From: Ephydatia muelleri | Taxonomy: Eukaryota > Porifera > Demospongiae > Spongillida > Spongillidae | Length of the DNA: 64,000 nucleotides | NCBI GenBank assembly: GCA_013339895.1 | Contig: JABACO010000010.1 | Location: 4,898,536 to 4,962,535 of the forward strand | Direction: 5' to 3' | Shown: piece by piece, positions 61,414 to 64,000 of the stretch | Layout: every line of letters begins with the position of its first letter | How positions within the stretch are numbered: position 1 is the stretch's first letter | Made by a program: the position numbers and the translations under genes | Notes under the pieces: generated by a model | The model's input: the letters and a program-made list of their open reading frames with translations, nothing else | Told to the model about the DNA's origin: nothing | Database searches by the model: none

Positions 61414-61576
61414 ACACACACACACGCACACACGCACACACAAACACACACAAACACACACAAACACACACACACAACACACACACAAACATACACAAAC
61501 ACACACACACAAACACACACACAACACACACACAAACACACACACACACAACACAACACAACACACACACACACAA
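61414..61576. repeat. Imperfect CA-rich array (cacacaaa/cacacaca)
   Basis: Alternating CA runs with regular 'aaac' interruptions. Overlapping open frames in all six frames (Thr/His or Val/Cys repeats) are artefacts. Confidence 0.95.
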
Positions 61577-61579
61577 ACA

Positions 61580-62285
61580 AAGCCAATCCTTACATTTCAT
61601 CATTTCATATTTTCTTCACTGCTAGTAAGGCAGACAGTGTACACGATCAACATGATGTCTTATCTTGGGTACGACATTAGCAGTCAAGGCGGACAGTTCG
61701 CTCAGTTGGGCAACATATTTTCCTGTAGTAACATGCAAACACCACATTCATATATATATCAATGTGAACGTATATTTTATCTGTGATTTTTCTACTGCAA
61801 ACACCCTAACCGTCAAATGGACCTATTGTTTTAATAGAGTGTAACAACAGACGAGAATGTGATGGTTCCTCAACACTGCCAGATAGAACAGTATGCATGC
61901 TATTGTATTGTTGACTTTATGATGAAGCATGCTTTTGTTTCTTAAAAAACCTGAAGGGTAATTATAAATCAAGCAACATATAACATACAACAATTTCAGC
62001 AGCGCAAATAACCATTGTCTGATACTTCCACCATGGGAGGTGGTGGGCATGTAATAAGCCTTGAGAGCTAGATGGTTACATTATGAGGGTATGGTATTTT
62101 TGAAGTGTTAAATACAGGCAGAGTCATTGAGATTCATATTTTCTGACACTGTGCTAGGTCACAGCTCTCACATCATTCTAAACATTGACTTGCAGGAAAT
62201 ACACTAATACACTAATAAATCAAATGATGGATGTGTTCAAGTGCACTACCCTTCTATTTGTTGTCTACAGCTGCATGTGTTATTG
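61580..62285. other. Noncoding stretch downstream of receptor gene 2, nothing recognised
   Basis: No repeat or coding segment is supported. It is probably the 3' flank of the minus-strand receptor gene. Confidence 0.4.
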
Positions 62286-62290
62286 TGCCA

Positions 62291-63724
62291 TTAAACAGTT
62301 ATAACACTATTCCATATGCTGGACATGGATGGTTCCATATCCTCTCTAGTCAAAGAGGAAGGGAATGTATTAATTCCCTGATATGCACTGTTCTGTTCCA
62401 ACTCAATTTGAGTGCTCTCCATTTTCCCTAGTAAAGAATGAACACCTTTGATGGTGCAATGCCAAATGTACACATTACCTTTATGTTTACATCTGATGCA
62501 CACAGATGTACAGACCACAGCCACAACTGCTAACATCATAAGTGCTGATACTGCAAAGACAGTTCCATACACTGTGTGATTAATGTATTATCAATCAGTA
62601 GTATACTCCAATTTCACATACAGTACACACAATCAAACGAGTCCCAAATTACAAGAGCACTGTTGAGTACCAAATTTGTTAATGTAGTATGAATATAACC
62701 GCTTCTCACCTAAAGTGCTTGGAATTTCTTGTGTTTGATTAGTGTAGTATATTGGAGTCATTGTAGGAGTAGCCATGTGCATCACAGCTGTGAGAAGCTT
62801 TAGTTTACATACTGTACAGACACGTCATATGCACCGACTTCAATGATCCTAACCTGATTCTGTTCCTTTCGGCACAGTATAAGTAAATGTAGTTGCATAC
62901 CCATTTCCAGCTCCATTGACAGCAAAGAATGTAAACAATATTGTACCATTATAGTCCAAGATGGTCATGTTTTCCCCTCCATAACATCCAACACATGTGA
63001 AAAATGGATCCCTCAGATCAAGTGAGTAGTTACAAGATGCCAAAGGGTTGCATGTTGTTGGGTTATGTAGTGTCTTTGTGCCGTTTGTCAGATTGTTATT
63101 TAGAACATAATGGGAAATGGTGGGAGGGGTTGAAACTTGAAGAGAATCTGGTGCTACCCAGGAGAGTGTCACAGATACGTTTGAGAAATTCATTTGAAAC
63201 TGTTGTGGGAGAGGCAGTATGCCTGTGAGTATGTATAAGAGCACATTGTAAAACATGGTCATGTTTTCCCCTCCATAACATCCAACACACGTGAAATATC
63301 GATCCCTCAGATCAAATGAGATGCAAGATGCTATGCCTTACATTATAATAGACTGTACAAGCAGCTCATCTATCAGGATCAAAAGAATACATGTACATGT
63401 TCACAGTACCTTGAAGATACAGTTTCACTGGGTTACTTGACTGATGGTTAAATAATGAATCCAGCACTGTGCAGATCACTGTAATGTTGTTGTTAGCTTT
63501 GGTGGTTGGAACAGTGAGCCGAGAGAACACAGTAAGTCCATCTGGTGATATGATGAAGGGTATGTATTGTATTCCTTTATTGAGTACATAAGATGAGTTA
63601 GCTGACTGTCCATCTACTGTCCACAGAAGTGATGTTCCATTTCCATAGCAGGAGAATATAAATGTTGATGTATTATTCTCAAATGTTGTGTTACAGTAGT
63701 CTGGTGTAATGATAACATAGGCAT
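62291..63724 (-). CDS. Ig-FN3-transmembrane receptor with short ITIM-like tail, 3' part (receptor gene 2)
   Basis: Five exons read right to left: Ig-like 63411-63724 (F-S-C-Y-G-N-G-T, L-W-T-V-D-G, V-I-C-T-V), FN3-like 62854-63222 (T-L-S-W-V-A-P-D-S), linker 62710-62787, transmembrane 62479-62571 (hydrophobic A-V-S-A-L-M-M-L-A-V-V-A-V-V, then C-I-R-C-K-H-K), and cytoplasmic tail 62291-62445 ending in TAA. All joins are phase 1 with consensus sites. The tail has about 51 residues with no kinase or other domain, and contains N-S-A-Y-Q-G-I, which fits the ITIM consensus [ILVS]xYxx[ILV]. I infer a type I surface receptor that may bind an SH2 protein when phosphorylated. The 5' exons, including any signal peptide, lie past the right edge. 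It is a paralogue of 2535-3849. It could instead be an adhesion protein with a fortuitous tyrosine motif. Confidence 0.8.
63254..63337 (-). repeat. Partial duplicate of an FN3 exon segment in the adjacent intron
   Basis: It repeats about 62961-63045 of the FN3 exon ('catggtcatgttttcccctc', 'tccctcagatcaa') with several changes and small gaps, and has no splice sites of its own. Confidence 0.75.
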
Positions 63725-64000
63725 CTACAAGAGGTAAAATAGATCCTGAAATGAAGTTATTTTGTACCTCGGAATAATAAAACAGATGCTACATTATTCA
63801 TAAATCATGACGTACATGTACTTGTAAGAGAGGGTGCGGTTTATGTGATCAATCATTGCACATTGTGAGATGAGAATTGATATTTGTTTATGGAGTCTTA
63901 AAATTCACTCAATTTAATTAATTAATATTGTTGCAATGCTTTGCATGTTCCTCTTGCAACGCTGATGCACTAAGCACTATCCAATCTAATATAAATCGCT

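Noticed and set aside
61334..61786. Cys/Val-rich and Thr/His-rich ORFs
   Set aside because: Translations of the CA/GT microsatellite.
1..64000. tRNA or rRNA genes
   Set aside because: No cloverleaf with A/B boxes and no rRNA-like block was noticed by eye; a tRNAscan/Infernal search was not possible.

Overview
The window is eukaryotic. It has spliced genes with short GT-AG introns, many DNA transposons, a degenerate Ty3/gypsy retroelement, microsatellites, and immunoglobulin-like and fibronectin III exons joined to a transmembrane exon. That points to an invertebrate metazoan. A sponge or another early-branching animal is my guess from the look of the receptor exons and transposon families, but nothing seen here proves it.

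Layout. (a) 1-7510 is unique sequence: a truncated Ty3/gypsy element (minus strand) interrupted by two foldback palindromes, the 3' half of an Ig-FN3-transmembrane receptor gene (minus), a 150-bp palindrome, and a 2.1-kb pyrimidine-rich 15-bp minisatellite. (b) 7511-32466 holds an unrecognised minus-strand gene, a family of about 0.5-kb repeats, a hAT element with a second element nested in it, two degenerate elements whose proteins resemble the N-terminal (non-core) part of RAG1, a hAT-type zinc-finger fragment, a 5.6-kb transposon-like unit with a Ulp1-type cysteine peptidase gene between inverted arrays of a ~164-bp repeat, and a broken integrase gene. (c) 32467-33466 is exactly 1000 N. (d) 33467-58480 repeats (b) almost base for base. 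(e) 58481-64000 is unique again: a small integrase-related fragment, a CA-rich array, and the 3' half of a second Ig-FN3-transmembrane receptor paralogous to the first.

The 25-kb duplication starts at the first base after the gap and ends at the last base before it. The copies differ mostly by one- or two-base indels in homopolymers and dinucleotide runs. The simplest reading is two overlapping contigs that were scaffolded instead of merged, so every feature in (b) and (d) is probably one locus. Neither copy is uniformly better: each keeps some reading frames that the other breaks.

The most interesting biology is the pair of RAG1-N-terminus-like elements (21.1-23.0 kb plus strand; 15.7-16.9 kb minus strand), the Ulp1-peptidase element with mirrored repeat arrays, and the tandem receptor family, whose short intact cytoplasmic tail carries an ITIM-like tyrosine motif.
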